Assembly: GCA_028095005.1 (NCBI GenBank)
Contig: CM051459.1
Coordinates: 21,872,699 to 21,936,698, forward strand
Source of the DNA: Rhynchospora pubera
Taxonomy: Eukaryota > Streptophyta > Magnoliopsida > Poales > Cyperaceae
Length of the DNA: 64,000 bases
Direction: 5' to 3'
The translations under genes were made by a program, and so were the position numbers. Below, piece by piece: positions 33,814 through 46,894 of the stretch; the first letter of the stretch is position 1, and each line of letters begins with the position of its first letter. Below the pieces are notes generated by a model. The model searched no databases. It saw only the letters and a program-made list of their open reading frames with translations, and was not told the DNA's origin.

Positions 33814-34759
33814 CAGTAACTGGCTAGTTTGAAATTGAAGTATTTAAGATGAATAAGTCATAAATGATGAAATTCATTTATACAGTGCCAGTAGTCGATA
33901 AAAAAGACTTAGAAAGACGTGGCTTGTTAGAATTAATAATTGGATCAAAACCAAGAGTGCTACTATTAATAAATAATTATACAATATTTCAGAGTTAAAA
34001 TGGAAGAGATACGTACTGTAATATCAGATTATATATAGTGCTAATTTAAAATTACTTCTAAAATAAATAAATAATATAACTAGAGTTCAGCTTGAATGAG
34101 ATTTCCCTTAGACCTTCCATGGAAAGTTTATAATTATTTGTCTTATAATTAAAATATTATAATTTTATTATGATTGATATGATTGGAAGGTAGAGATATT
34201 AATTGAGAGTTGAATTGTGATCATCGATCTGTCTTATTCGTATGGTTGATTCAATATCATACTGGAAATTTGCCAATAATATAAAGATTACATGTATTTT
34301 TTTCCTAAACATATCTAGCTGCAGAGTTAAATTAATTTTTCAAAAAGACGTTAAAATCCAATGCAATATTTTAAACGATGTACATTTTGTGGGAACCTTT
34401 TTTTTTTTGTTTCTTAAAGAGAAGAGAGAGATCATATCCATCCAACTATTTTTTAGAATTATACACATGCAGAACTAAATTTCTAACCTTTTTTTTAATA
34501 AATAGGTCATAAAATGATTTTTTTTTCTTTTTATTTGGAAATGGAAACAAAAATAAAGATAGGTTGTTATGTCGGCGGACTGCTAGCTACCATGCACAGG
34601 TACCATACACCGTGACATGATGAAAATAAGGCACGTATATTATGAAATTATAAGCATGTTTAAGATTTGACATTTGCATGAGATAAAACATTGGGGAGAA
34701 TGAATTTAGATCATGGAGTCTCAGGAAAACGTGCATTGCATTTTAACAATTGTACAAAC
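33814..34759. other. Intergenic AT-rich stretch
   Basis: Nothing recognisable; short chance frames only. Confidence 0.55.
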
Positions 34760-34762
34760 TTA

Positions 34763-35220
34763 GGGCCTGATTGGAAGCAACAAAATGAGATGAGAATCGG
34801 AAATGAAATTCCATTTTTAATGAATCCACTGATCGGAACCAAAATTAAAACGAGAAATGATTTCTTTCTACGGGATTCGATGAGAAATTTTACCGTCCGA
34901 CAATTCTGAGCCACAGTGCAAGCGAAAGCATTTCCTAGCTTTAGATTATTTTATTGCTGTCAATTTCTCAGTTTTGACGTTCTCTTTGGATTGGATTGGC
35001 TATACAATTGCAAGGATGGAAGAGATACGTATGATGGTAAAATAGTAAATTTTTAATAAGCAAAATCATTTCTCTTCTACTTTTTTCAGTCGTTCAATTT
35101 CAATTCTCGTCAATTCTGCTATATATATGTATCATTTTGATCACCAAATTTCAATTAGAAATCATTTTTTGTGAACTCTATTCTATTGAAATCTCATTTT
35201 TATACATTCCGATCAGGGCC
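34763..35220. mobile_element. Tourist-like (PIF/Harbinger) MITE
   Basis: 458 bp with ends GGGCCTGATTGGAA and, inverted, GGCCCTGATCGGAATG. Flanked by the trinucleotide TTA on both sides (34760-34762, 35221-35223), the hallmark target of PIF/Harbinger elements. Subterminal ATTTCATTTTT-type blocks also pair. Confidence 0.8.
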
Positions 35221-35505
35221 TTATTATGGAACTTGTACATTTGATTTTGTAAGTTTGAAAATAGAAAAGCAAATGTTATTAATATTTTTTTTCCCAAATC
35301 ATCCAACACATTACACTAATTAGTGTCCAATTTTTTTTATCTTATTAATTGAATTGCATATTATACTAATTAAAGTTTGGAAACATACATAAAATCATCC
35401 AAGACCAAATATTATGAGGGTAAGACTATATAGTATAGATGAGAGCAAGCAACAGATAAACTAAATTGTGACTGTATATATAGATTAGAAACAATAATTG
35501 TCTTG

Positions 35506-35804
35506 CAGGAATTATAAATGCCATCGGCAAAAATATCATTCCAGCCATCGCTAAATACAAAGTGAACATATACAGCAAATAAGGTGAACATATAGACGAT
35601 CTAAGCGAACACTTACAAACAAATAAGTATTGTCATCACTTGTTCAGAAGTTTACATGCATATTCAACTTATTTTCATTAAACTTATTTGTCTGTATGTG
35701 TTCACTTAGATCTTCTATATGTTCACTTTGTTTGCTGAATATGTTCACTTTATATTTAGCGATGACAGGGATGACAAAATTACAGATGACAGTAATCAAT
35801 TTCC
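35506..35804. mobile_element. Mutator-type foldback MITE, copy A
   Basis: 299 bp whose arms pair along most of their length (CCATCGCTAAATACAAAGTG against CACTTTATATTTAGCGATG). The 9-bp repeat ATTGTCTTG flanks it exactly (35497-35505, 35805-35813). A diverged relative lies at 50588 inside the CACTA element. Confidence 0.85.
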
Positions 35805-35813
35805 ATTGTCTTG

Positions 35814-36079
35814 TATTTAGATCGTCCTGATTTTAATAGAAGACAAAATGAAAAAAATATATATTAATATCATGTTTATTGAATATGATGTTGTCCTAGG
35901 GGTTCCAAATAAGTTGACTCGGAGACGAATTAATGATCATGTAATTACAGTTTATTAAACGGGAACTTGACCATCACGGTTAAAAAAAAACATTATATAT
36001 GAAATAAAGTAATATCATTTAAATATACTTTAAATGGTAGTACCGTTAAGTAAGACATATATATAGAGAAAGTATCTAT
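35814..36079. other. Intergenic AT-rich stretch
   Basis: No gene or element boundary seen. Confidence 0.5.
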
Positions 36080-36081
36080 TA

Positions 36082-36455
36082 TGCACCATGATGCATAGAG
36101 ACTCTCCTGTGCATCGTGATCGTTTTGATTGGTCGTTTCGCAAATTGACAAACCTATAATTTAATCAATCTTATCTATATATTGTAATCTCATGTTAGAC
36201 AAAATTTTACATTTTTTAAAATTATTTTTATCTATTTTTTAAAGCTTGTTATTTTTAGAATATTCTTCCTACTCATTTGTATCAAAAATAGCAAACTTTA
36301 AAAAAAATCATAAAAAAATAGTAAAAAAATATAAAATTTTTTCTACCATGAGATTTCAATATATAGATAAAAATAGTTAAATTAGTTTTGTCAATTTGGA
36401 AAACGACCGACCAAAACGGTCACGATGCACACAAATCTCTATGCATCATGGTGCA
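36082..36455. mobile_element. Foldback MITE with TGCACCATGATGCATAGAG ends
   Basis: 374 bp with inverted repeats of about 75 bp: TGCACCATGATGCATAGAG at the left and its complement at the right, then paired blocks CACGATG/CATCGTG and GACAAA/TTTGTC. TA flanks both ends, suggesting a TA target as in Tc1/mariner, though the termini are not Stowaway-like. Confidence 0.75.
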
Positions 36456-36457
36456 TA

Positions 36458-37656
36458 ACCTACTCATTTTTAGTCTAACGGCTACTGCCAAATCACTATT
36501 TCTGGTCTCTGACACCCCTGGTAAAGAGCTAACCTGCAAATTTCAAAAATACAACTACTCATTTTAACAACAGATTTTGAAACCTACTATTAATTGGGTG
36601 CTTAAAAATCTTTCCTGTTGTAGTGAGTATCGTGTGCATTCTTGAGGGAACTGCTTTGTTGCAGATTCAAGCTGTTGATATTTACTGCAACGGCAACAAA
36701 ATGCTTTAACATTGATTCTACAGTGGAAAAAAAATACATGTACACTGACTTAAAAGGAGGAACAGAACGAATAAGAAAAAATTAGATGCATGCCATCTTA
36801 AAATTTAAAATTTTGAAAAGTGTCACTCCAAATTAATTAACTTAGAAGCTTCTCACTTATATAATCATATTCAAACCTAATTTTTCCTGTTGATCAAAAT
36901 ACTGCTTTCTCATATTTCAATTTTGTTGCCAAAATGTTGAATTTTAGATAAATTTTAAAATGAAAATTTTTAAATCTTAAAAATTTTGAAATTTCAAAAT
37001 TTAGAATTTTTGGGAAATAAATTTTTTTTTCAGATTTCAAAATTTTAAATTTGAAATTTAAACAAATTTTATTTTTTAAAAAATTTGAGGAGTATTTTTG
37101 TCAATAATAAAAATTGGGTATAAAAATGGTTGTAATGTTAAATACATAATTGAGGTGGCATTGTAAGACATAATTTTGAAATAAAAGTTTTTCGTTATTC
37201 AGAAATAAAATAGTATGAATCTAATTTTTCAAAAAAAATAAATAATGAATATCAAAGAAGAGGACACATCATTCCTAAAAGGTATCAAACATACTCGATG
37301 TTTAAATTAAGGTTAACTTGTATCGAAATCGATCTGATAAAAAATAAGAGAAGATATTATTAAAATATATATATCATATCTAACAGTTCCGTGTATTAAA
37401 CAAAAATAAAATATAAACAAAGAAAAAATAGCAGGACAAATGGATATTATTTAATGAGAAAAATATTCCCCGTACATATTTTGCCTTTTGTATTGCGCGC
37501 GTCTCTACACGTCATGTTTGCGTCCGTGTTTCAAGACGTCTTGACTATTTGTGACGTGGCATGTCTATTCGATGGAAACTAGGCAGTAGGCACAATGGAA
37601 ACGTCCCAAAGGCCAAAAGTATCTCCGTGTCGTGTTGACGTGTTATGTATTATGAG
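36458..37656. other. Intergenic AT-rich stretch
   Basis: Contains A/T-rich self-complementary sequence near 36950-37090 (AAATTTTGAAATTT-like blocks), but no boundary could be drawn. No gene. Confidence 0.5.
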
Positions 37657-37664
37657 TTTATGAC

Positions 37665-37981
37665 TAGAGCTGTCAGCGTGATAAAATGGCACGTGGTGCC
37701 GTTTCGTTTAAGCGAAACGGAACGCATAACAGAAATGGTTTTCATTCCGTTCCAATAACGAAACGGTAAACGGAACGTGGAATTATACCGTTTCGACTGT
37801 TTCAGCCTCATTTCAAACCGTTTCATGTGTTATTTCTGAAGTGGAACGGTTAACAAAACGGAATTCTGTGCCGTTTCAAAAACGAAACAGTTAACGGAAT
37901 GGAATTCTATACCGCGTTCTTTAACGGAACGGCAAACGGAACAGTCCGTTCCGTGCTTTTTTGACGCGTTTGACACCCCTA
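37665..37981. mobile_element. Ac/Ds-like hAT MITE, copy 4
   Basis: 317 bp flanked by the 8-bp repeat TTTATGAC (37657-37664, 37982-37989). Ends TAGAGCTGTCAGCG and GCGTTTGACACCCCTA. The interior is a dense series of GAAACGG, GTTCCGTT and related motifs on both strands. Confidence 0.88.
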
Positions 37982-38048
37982 TTTATGACTGTATTCTGTA
38001 GTACACCCTGGTATGATTATCGCAATTTGTCAATTAGTATATTGTGCC

Positions 38049-38387
38049 TATGGTTGTCAAACGTTAATAACGAAAGCGGAACAGGGTGTTCCGTTTTCCG
38101 TTCCGTTCCGGCACACGGAAATGAAATTTATTTCGTTTCCGTTCCGTTTCATAAAACGGAATAGAAAACTGTTCCGTTAGCCGTTCCGTTCCTCATTTTC
38201 CACTGATTTCAGTCTATTTTCCATTGATTTCAGTCATTTTTCGATAAAACGGAACATTAACGTGCAATACAGCCTGTTCCGTTTCCGTTCCGTTTTCTGC
38301 AACGTAACCAACTTTCCTTCCGTTTTCGTTCCGTTCCGGACGGACCGGAACGGAAACGTTCGAAACGGTACCAAATTGACACCCCTA
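38049..38387. mobile_element. Ac/Ds-like hAT MITE, copy 5
   Basis: 339 bp flanked by ATTGTGCC (38041-38048, 38388-38395). Ends TATGGTTGTCAAACG and AAATTGACACCCCTA. It lies only 67 bp from copy 4 and has the same GTTCCGTTTCC-rich interior. Confidence 0.88.
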
Positions 38388-38395
38388 ATTGTGCC

Positions 38396-39336
38396 ATATT
38401 ACATGCTTGATCGGCCATGATTTTATTTTTAGAACGCTTAACACAATACACCCTGCAAATACAATGGGGAAACTAATTAAAAGTTCAATTTTTTTTTATA
38501 TAAACAAATTAAAACCTATTTATTTAAAAAATATAATATTTGTTCTTCTACATTTTATGATCAATGCTAGACTTTCTAGCTAGTCTTCTTCTTTTATAGA
38601 AAAAGAACCGAGACAATTATTACAACAAGGCGGCGCCTTTCAAATACGAACATGCATGATTGCAATTGATCACCTCTCTTAGTTGGGAAACGCTAATATT
38701 TCGAACCAAAAATCCTGCGCCAATTAAATCAATATTTGTAAATTATTGATTTGTAAAAAAAATAAAAAATAATACATACTGAAATTTTCATCAGAATAGG
38801 TATGCTTAATTAATTAGGGGCAGTTAGATAGTTCTAATTTGCCTTCCACCTTTTGTGTCTCTCATATTAACTAGAACAAGTTTCATATATCTAGTAATTC
38901 TTTTGCAGGCGGCCTGCTACATGTAGGGAAAAAAAAAACAATTAAAATTTACTATAGTCAGGACTATTCATCTTGCGGTTTGCCAACCAACAATGATTAA
39001 TACGTGATGAACCGATCATATCCTTAACTTGCGCCAAATTAAATATATAATTAATTGATAGCCGAAGAATTCTTCTTCTAACCGCAACCCATGTGCTTAT
39101 GGAATTTATTCATGTGATTACCCTCTATTAGTTGCTAATATGTGAACCTCAAAATGATTGGCCTGAGTCAAAATTGGTTTAAAGACGAACTCATCTAATA
39201 AATTAATTGCTCATTTTCAACGGTAAGCATTTTTTTAAGAGACGGTAGAGTTCATGGCTGTTAGTTGCTGGCATGTGCCCAGGATTCACATTCATACCGT
39301 ACGGTAGGTATTTGTTGAGGTTACTGTGTGCAATCC
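38396..39336. other. Intergenic, upstream of expansin gene 2
   Basis: AT-rich promoter-proximal sequence with no other gene seen. Confidence 0.5.
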
Positions 39337-39344
39337 TATTTAAG
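39337..39344 (+). promoter_or_regulatory. TATA-like box of expansin gene 2
   Basis: TATTTAAG, 107 bp upstream of the ATG at 39444, with a CT-rich leader after it. Confidence 0.5.
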
Positions 39345-39443
39345 CATTACCTAGCTTTTAACAATCATTACTCGTCTGCTATTTTGACCTCTACTTTTCC
39401 AAGCATCTAGGCCTCTCTTGCTTGAAAATTCAGGAATCAAGAT

Positions 39444-40840
39444 ATGGGGATGGGAATGTTCTTCAAGTTGTCACTTATTCTTGCAATGTACTTCATGCGA
39501 ACTGCATTCAGTTTCGATAATTCCTGGCAATATGCTCATGCAACGTTTTATGGTGGTGTTGATGCTTCTGGCACCATGGGTATGTTTAACACGTTCATCA
39601 TTATTTCAATGCACTAAGTGCAAGGTGAACAAGAAATTAAGTCTCAGTGCATGTTTTGCAACACTTAAATATGTATGCAGGTGGTGCTTGCGGTTATGGA
39701 AACCTCTACACCTATGGATATGGTACCAACACTGTTGCACTAAGTACAGCTCTCTTCAACGACGGTGCATCATGCGGCCAGTGTTACGTCATTATCTGTG
39801 ATTATAACAATGACCAACAGTGGTGCCTGCCTGGTACATCAGTGACGGTGACGGCAACCAACTTTTGCCCACCTAACTGGGCTATCCCGAGTGACGCCGG
39901 TGGTTGGTGCAATCCACCTCGCACTCACTTTGATATGGCTCAGCCTGCTTTTGAGCAGATTGCTATCACCACTGCAGGGATTGTTCCTGTCTGGTATCAA
40001 AGGTAGTGATCATCTTGCTCCAAACATTTTTATCTTAAACTCATGATGCAAATATAGAAAATACTAATTAACACTGTTTTGTTGGAGTGTTACAAAAGAA
40101 AATTAATTATCACGTATTTGTACATAAGAATAAACGTACATTAAATTTATATATTCCTTGATGATTCGTTAATTATTTTGTCTGTTACCAACGCACGCAA
40201 AGGTCTGATTATCTACACTTTTTGCGTAATTAATAATGCAACACATATGGCTGATCATTCTGAAAATTTCAATAGTTACCATTATATCAATCATAGCATT
40301 ATTAATTTCAATTATAGATGCATGATATACCATATCTAGCTTCGTGAAACAAGCTTTGACTAGTCAACAACAGCTCATACAATGAATGCATATGCACATC
40401 CACATGCATTCATGCATGCATAATTAATTAGCACATGACATGATGATATATAATATACAGAAAAAGGAAGGGTTTAAAAGGAAAATAGGAAAAGCAGAAC
40501 CTCAATTCATAACCTTTATTTGTGTAGGGTGTCTTGCAATAAACGCGGCAACATTCGCTTTACATTGAACGGGTTCGCGTACTTCAACAATTTTCTTGTA
40601 TGGAATGTTGGTGGTCCTGGATCAATCTCCTATATGATGGTCAAAGGTGACAATACAAATTGGATGGCGATGAGCAGGAACTGGGGAGCAATCTGGATGC
40701 TGAACAGTGTCAACATCTGTGGACAGGCTCTCTCCTTCAATGTCTGGAGTAGCGATTGGCAATACCTTTCCTTCCCTCAAGTTGTCTATAACAATTGGGT
40801 TTACGGCCAAACCTACGAAGCCTATGCAAATTTCTACTAA
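39444..40840 (+). CDS. EXPA: Alpha-expansin, gene 2 of the cluster
   Basis: Secreted cell-wall-loosening protein. Exons 39444-39579, 39681-40002 and 40528-40840 join in frame (GT-AG introns of 101 and 525 bp) to 256 residues. The signal peptide (residues ~1-23) is MGMGMFFKLSLILAMYFM; three in-frame ATGs lie close together, the first chosen by comparison of length with its neighbours. Domain 1 has CGYGNLY, CGQCY, NFCPPNW, WCNPP and HFDMAQPAF. Domain 2 shows drift: the usual NWGANWQ is NWGAIWM, and LNGQ is replaced by NICGQ, adding a cysteine. WNVGG and SDWQ replace the common TNVGG and SDG. It lies 1.7 kb upstream of gene 3 on the same strand. Confidence 0.95.
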
Positions 40841-42430
40841 GCAGATGTGTGCTCGACAGATATGGGTTTTGCATATGTAGCCTTGTGAATATACAAACTT
40901 TCGTATAGTGTACTCCTGCATTGCCAAAGTTTATTTGTGGTTCGAAATTAAATTGGCTGGAGATTTCTATGTGAAGTTAGTATTTTGCAAGGATACATCT
41001 GCAAAAGTTCCAGCTAGCACTAATGCGTTGTGGCCTTTTGTAATTTCAGTGGCCCGCCATTAATTATATATTCGATTCAAAATTGTTTGGTTTGTATATA
41101 ATAAGTTGGACTTGTAGGCCTTTAAGTCCCAAAGTGGTATAAAGAGTCATGAACATATGTGTATTGCGGTTTTTGTTACTTTTTTTCCGTCTTTTAGATT
41201 TTATCGACCTAATTATGTCACAATTACGAAATATATAATTTGTCTTTTCATAATTACTCCTGTGTTCTTGATCATTTATTAAGCTTTGGACCATATATGT
41301 GGTAGCATCGAAGGGAAATTTTGCCTCAACCGTCGACGTGGTGATAGTAAATACATATATAACTCGAACTGCTCAAACCAATTGCCAAAAAAAAAAAAAT
41401 GGTTCAAAACAAGAACTTTCTGTGGCAAAAGGGATTTCCAATATAGAGAAAATACAAATTAGAATTGTATTAGATAATTAAGAAATAATGATATATCCTT
41501 GGAGACGACAGATTCATCCGTCTTAATATACAAATCAATTTCTAATTAAGCTCCTGCTCATATATATAGTTAAATTATTAGATATCTTGATGATGTTAGA
41601 TAGTATATATATCATTAATTACGAAAGAATCTATGAAATTGTAGGTACGTTTTGTGTTTCATAAAAAAATTATTGTTTAATGCAAAACTAATGAGTTTCA
41701 AATTAATAACTTTAAATTTAAGTCTGTACAACAGTTTATTTTCAATGAAACAAGTAACCATAACAGCTATTTAAAAAAAATGAAATAAATTTTAACTTAA
41801 TTGATAGACACTCCATTTACTAAGACTAAAAATGTCTATAATTTAAACTTTTCATTTGAATAATAATTTAAAACAAAATGAAATAGATTATCATAAGAAG
41901 CTAGATGTATGCTAGAATTATTCTTGTTCGATTTTAATTGTTACATTCTAGAATAACATTCCCTAATTAAATATATAGCTCGTCTTGATTCATTATTATC
42001 ATAAGAGGGAAAAATGCATGTATGCTAGAACTATACTCCATGACCTATATAATTAACACAGAACACAAAAATATCAAATAAACCGATCAATCCATTATGA
42101 TTCATCAAGAACAGTTTTTTGTCTACGTTTCGAAGACTATTTAAACAAAATAAGTGCACACAAATTCAACGTACGGAACAAGCTTCTGACACATATAGGT
42201 ACTGAACCTATTAAGCATAATCGAGTTTCCAATTTTTACAGTAAGTGTGAATGCAAGAGAAAGAAATTCACCTACAAGGAATCTCGGTTTTCAGAGTAAA
42301 ATACTGATACATACCATACAATACGCGCTTCTCCCCTGAAATTTCATTAATTTGCTGGCTAATTGAAACCCTAACATGTGCGCAGCCTCTAGGTCCATGT
42401 GGCACTCGGTTTTCCTCTTCTAATCCCTAC
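40841..42430. other. Intergenic, between expansin genes 2 and 3
   Basis: 3' UTR of gene 2, then AT-rich sequence. No gene or element boundary seen. Confidence 0.55.
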
Positions 42431-42437
42431 TATATAG
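42431..42437 (+). promoter_or_regulatory. TATA box of expansin gene 3
   Basis: TATATAG about 104 bp upstream of the ATG at 42535, with a CT-rich leader. Confidence 0.55.
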
Positions 42438-42534
42438 TCACCATCTGGGAAACACTCCCGCATACCTCTGCATTTGACTTTAATTTGTATATCTCTCTAC
42501 CTATTACTCTTCATTCTCTCTCTGTAATTCTCTG

Positions 42535-44539
42535 ATGGAGAAGTCCAAGTTCTTCGATTTCTTTGCAATCGTTGTAACATTTTGTATGCATACAATTGTC
42601 GTGAAAGGTTTTGATTCTTCATGGTACAATGCTCATGCGACATTTTATGGAGGAAGCGATGCCTCTGGCACTATGGGTAAGCTACTAAGTACTAACAAAA
42701 TGTTACCATTGTCAATTTATGTATTTGCATGCAATCAAATTACAAGAAGACTGAATTTTGGTGATCATTTATTCTAGGTGGAGCTTGCGGTTATGGAAAC
42801 CTCTACACATACGGTTACGGGACAAACACTGCAGCACTCAGTACCCAACTCTTCAACGATGGTGCCTCTTGCGGGCAGTGTTACCTAATCTATTGTGACT
42901 ACAACAATGACCCGCAGTGGTGTTACCCAGGAGCTTCAGTCACTATTACAGCGACTAACTTTTGCCCACCAAATTGGAATTTACCGAGCGACAATGGTGG
43001 CTGGTGCAACCCGCCCCGTGAACACTTTGACATGGCTCAACCTGCATTTCAGCAGATAGCAAATACTCATGCTGGGATCGTACCAGTGTGGTATCAAAGG
43101 TGATCCATTTGCCCCCATTTCTTATGTTCTTATAAATTCATTTAGTTAGAAAACAAATTATAATCGTAATTTGTATCATCTCCTCTACTTGTTTTAAAAA
43201 GAAATTGTATCACCAGCGCAGTAAATGTTTTTAATTTAAAGTAAAAACAGGACGGAGTAAAAAATTTACTATATATAGGGCCGGGGTCCATTTATTTATG
43301 GACAAATTAAAATTATAGATGGAACATATTTCTTTTCTTAAATTCTGTTATTCTCATTATAATATTATAATAGAGGAATCTATATATATATATATAAAGA
43401 AAAGTTAATGAAAGAATTATATATCCAAGTACCAAATTTTTTAGGTATATGGGGCCGGATCCCCTAGCATCCTTAAATCCACCCTTATTAAAGACATTTT
43501 TAATATAATCATAAAACAAAGGAAAAACTAAAAAAAAAAAAAACAACAACATCATAGGTAGTAGAAAAATAACATAAAAAGGTTTAAAAAACCATCACTC
43601 TAAATCCTGGATCGGAATAAAGAAAACTCAAATAAAGGAGAATAATTTGCTCTCATATAAACAATAGAGCATGCATGTTAGCTAGTGTGTTGACTTTTTA
43701 TCATGCTTGTACCTCGACTTAATTTAGATTGAATATTAGCCAAGACAGCTCACCTACATCTTCCATATATATAGCATAGCATGACTTTTCATGCCGAGTA
43801 GCAATCCTGTTGTCGGATTAATTTGAAAAGGGTCCAGATCTATTCATCCAAATTGTCCAAATTAAATAAACCCCTTGATCTACATTCTAAAGTGTCCAGA
43901 AATAGGCCTGTTACCATGTCTGATCTACATTCTAAAGTCCCAACCTTAACATGATTTACATTCAGCTAGTCAAATGCTACACATTAATGCCTGCCAACGT
44001 GTTGCATGTATGCATATATAGAAATGACTTAGACCATATAAGAAGATATATTGACACAATAAAAAAAAATTACTGCTTTGAGGTCATTAGCTTGCCATGT
44101 CGTGAAATCGAGGAGAGTAAAAACGGACATCTGTTTACTTGTTACATCATTCTCTTAAAAAAAGAACTGAATTATGATCAACACCCCAAGTAATCTCTGT
44201 TTTTATTACATGATAAACCTACACAGGGTTTCTTGCTGGAAGAGGGGCAATGTCAGGGTCACACTAAATGGCTTCAATTACTTCAACCTCTTTCTTGTGT
44301 GGAATGTCGGTGGCGCCGGCTCAATAGCACAGTTTTGGGTCAAGGGCGATAGTTCTGGTTGGGTACAAGCAAGTAGGAACTGGGGAGCAAACTGGCAAGT
44401 GAATGGCGTCTCACTTAACGGACAAGCGCTAACCTTCGCAGTTACAAATTCAGATTGGCAAACCCTCAACTTCCCTGAAGTTGTCCCTTACAACTGGTAT
44501 TTTGGCCAGACCTATGAATGCTATGCCAATTTCTACTGA
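42535..44539 (+). CDS. EXPA: Alpha-expansin, gene 3 of the cluster
   Basis: Secreted cell-wall-loosening protein. Exons 42535-42676, 42778-43099 and 44227-44539 join in frame with GT-AG introns of 101 and 1127 bp, giving 258 residues. Signal peptide at residues ~1-25 (FFAIVVTFCMHTIVV). Domain 1: CGYGNLYTYGYGTNTA, CGQCY, NFCPPNW, WCNPP, HFDMAQPAF. Domain 2: NWGANWQ, LNGQALTF and C-terminal FGQTYECYANFY. WNVGG and SDWQ are shared with genes 1 and 2. Intron 2 is the longest of the unfilled introns and AT-rich. Gene 4, whose exon 1 has the same length and a similar start (ME.SKFF.FF), is its nearest relative here. Confidence 0.95.
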
Positions 44540-46792
44540 AGGTTTAATTCACTGCTTCATCACCTTGGGAGTTTGGATATGTAGCTCTGTGAATATCCGT
44601 ATTTTTCATCGGTTCCCTTATTTACTTGTCAAGGGAATTTTAAATATTTCATGCCGTTTACAAAAGTCCGTTAATTTTGTTACTAGGGTGTCTACGTGAA
44701 ATGGGTATTTTATAGGGGTACGTATGCAAAAGACCCATCTACTAGTGAGTCGTGGCCTCGTGGCCTTTTGCACTTCCGTATATTGCCTGGCCATTAATTA
44801 TTGGATATGGAGTTATTTGTGTTGTATATAATAAGTTGGCTGCTAGTTTGGCCAATGTTACAAAGTCGTATACTCGTATAGAGGCCAATATTACTTCAGG
44901 TTTATTTGTACTTCATTTTTCTATTCACATCTTAATTTTGGTCGATTTGCTACCTTTAAGGAAATATGATTAATTCATACTTTGCACAAATCCTCTTCTT
45001 GTTCCATCTCTTTCTTTTTCAGACTCTCACTCTGTATCGTTATTTTTTTATTCAGCAAGTTTTGAACAAACGTGGTGAAGAAAAAATTACACTATCTCCA
45101 ATTCGTACTATTGTGTGTGCACATTCATACATTTGTTCATCATATTTTATGCACTGTAAATTCACGTAGACAATTGATTTTTTTGTTCTTCATTTCTTTG
45201 TTTGTGTTTGGATAACTTAAGAATAAAATTAGTATTAGTTATCCAGAGTAAAAAATGTTATTTTAAAACAATAAAAAAGTGTTTTGGAAATTAAAAAAAT
45301 TATTTCTAAATGGTCCAAAATTTAGAATAAATTTTATTTCTGTTGTGTTTTGATCATTTTCTTAATCCGAATTAAAAAGTGAGCATCCCAATAACTTATT
45401 AATGCAGATTAAAAAGATAATCCAAATACACTATGAATAAAATTATACTCCGTGTGTTAAATCACTTAAAAAATAAAACACATAATTTAAAAAATCATTT
45501 TTAACCTTCTAAAAATAATACTTTTATTTCGAATAATTAATTCTTAATTTTATCCTGAAGAGATCCAAATGCACTCTTCAACAAAAAACATTTGCACGCG
45601 ACCAATTTATGCAATGTAGTATGTATTCTTGTAAAGAACGATAAACGTGTACAACCGCGCGCTTCTCAGTTGCCTTTCCTGACAAAATTGGGGCTTTACG
45701 TTACTTCTATGCATCAGTTATTTCATTTATAATTTCCAGCTTACTTCCAAATTCCAATTAATCCATGCCCAAGGCCAGAACGTTCATTAGTGTAATTTTA
45801 GAGTCGCGCAAAATATTGTTAAATTTAGAAGAACATGGAATAGCAAAGTTAGAGGCCATGGTTGGCATAATTTAGAGCTGCATGTCATGCATTTATCAGA
45901 ATGGATATAAGGATATTTGAAATAAACAAATTGTGGTCAATATTTTTTATTTAAGATAAATTGGGGGTCAAAGCAATTGTGGCCAATAATTAAACTGTAA
46001 AATAAAGTAAAATTGTAAAACAATATTCGAAGCAACTATTCTAGAAATAAAATTTATTCAAACAAAAATATCAAGATTAAATGATTTAATGCTTAGTTGT
46101 GGTATAAATTATTAATTAGAGGGTGTATGCTTTGGACTATGACAAATGTACTTATGGTTTTTCTTAGGTTGCATAAATAAGATATTTAAAAGTGTAGTTT
46201 GCGAAAGAATCGACACATTTTTTTACTAAATTTTGAGTTTATATATAATATTATTTAACAACTTATATATATGACAAATAGTAACTAATTCATATTCCAT
46301 ATGAGATAAATTTTAATGTAACTAATTATTGATTAATTAAACTTTAATAAAATGTGAGCAATAGAACACGTCAGAAAAAAAAAATTCCGTCCTTAATTAT
46401 GTATGCATGTACATAAAAAATAATTCATTTTGAGCCAAGATTAAGTTAAACACGTATAGGGAAGAGTAAATCTATGATTTCGATCGGAAACAAAAAGTAG
46501 AATCTGACTGTACTGTAAATATGTTGTTTTTAGAAATATTCCACATCTATGTACGTGATCCAGATTCATACAGCTATATATTCTGAGTTTGATAATGAGA
46601 GTATTTTTTTATTATAAGATTGATCAATAACGATCTTATCTATTATGAAATTTAATTTGCTGAGAAATTAATGCTAATAGAAACCCTATCATATCATGTC
46701 ATCATGTGCTTAATTTGCTGCTGGCCCATTTCGAGTCACATGTGGGGCCGGCTAGCTAGCTAGGTTTTCTCCTCTCCTCCACGGCTCCACCC
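44540..46792. other. Intergenic, between expansin genes 3 and 4
   Basis: AT-rich sequence, no gene recognised. Several short chance frames around 44481-45169 have no family motif. Confidence 0.55.
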
Positions 46793-46800
46793 TATATAAA
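46793..46800 (+). promoter_or_regulatory. TATA box of expansin gene 4
   Basis: TATATAAA, 95-102 bp upstream of the ATG at 46895, preceded by CTCCTCCAC-type pyrimidine patches. Confidence 0.65.
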
Positions 46801-46894
46801 CTACCAGCAGAAACCACTAAACCATATCTCTCTAGTTTTGACTTTTCACCCTGGTCTCATATCTATCTCCAATTCACTCACTAGTTAACCATTT

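Noticed and set aside
43260..43470. Short GGGGCCGG-flanked stretch as a MITE
   Set aside because: The ends match poorly and no duplication or inner pairing could be confirmed.
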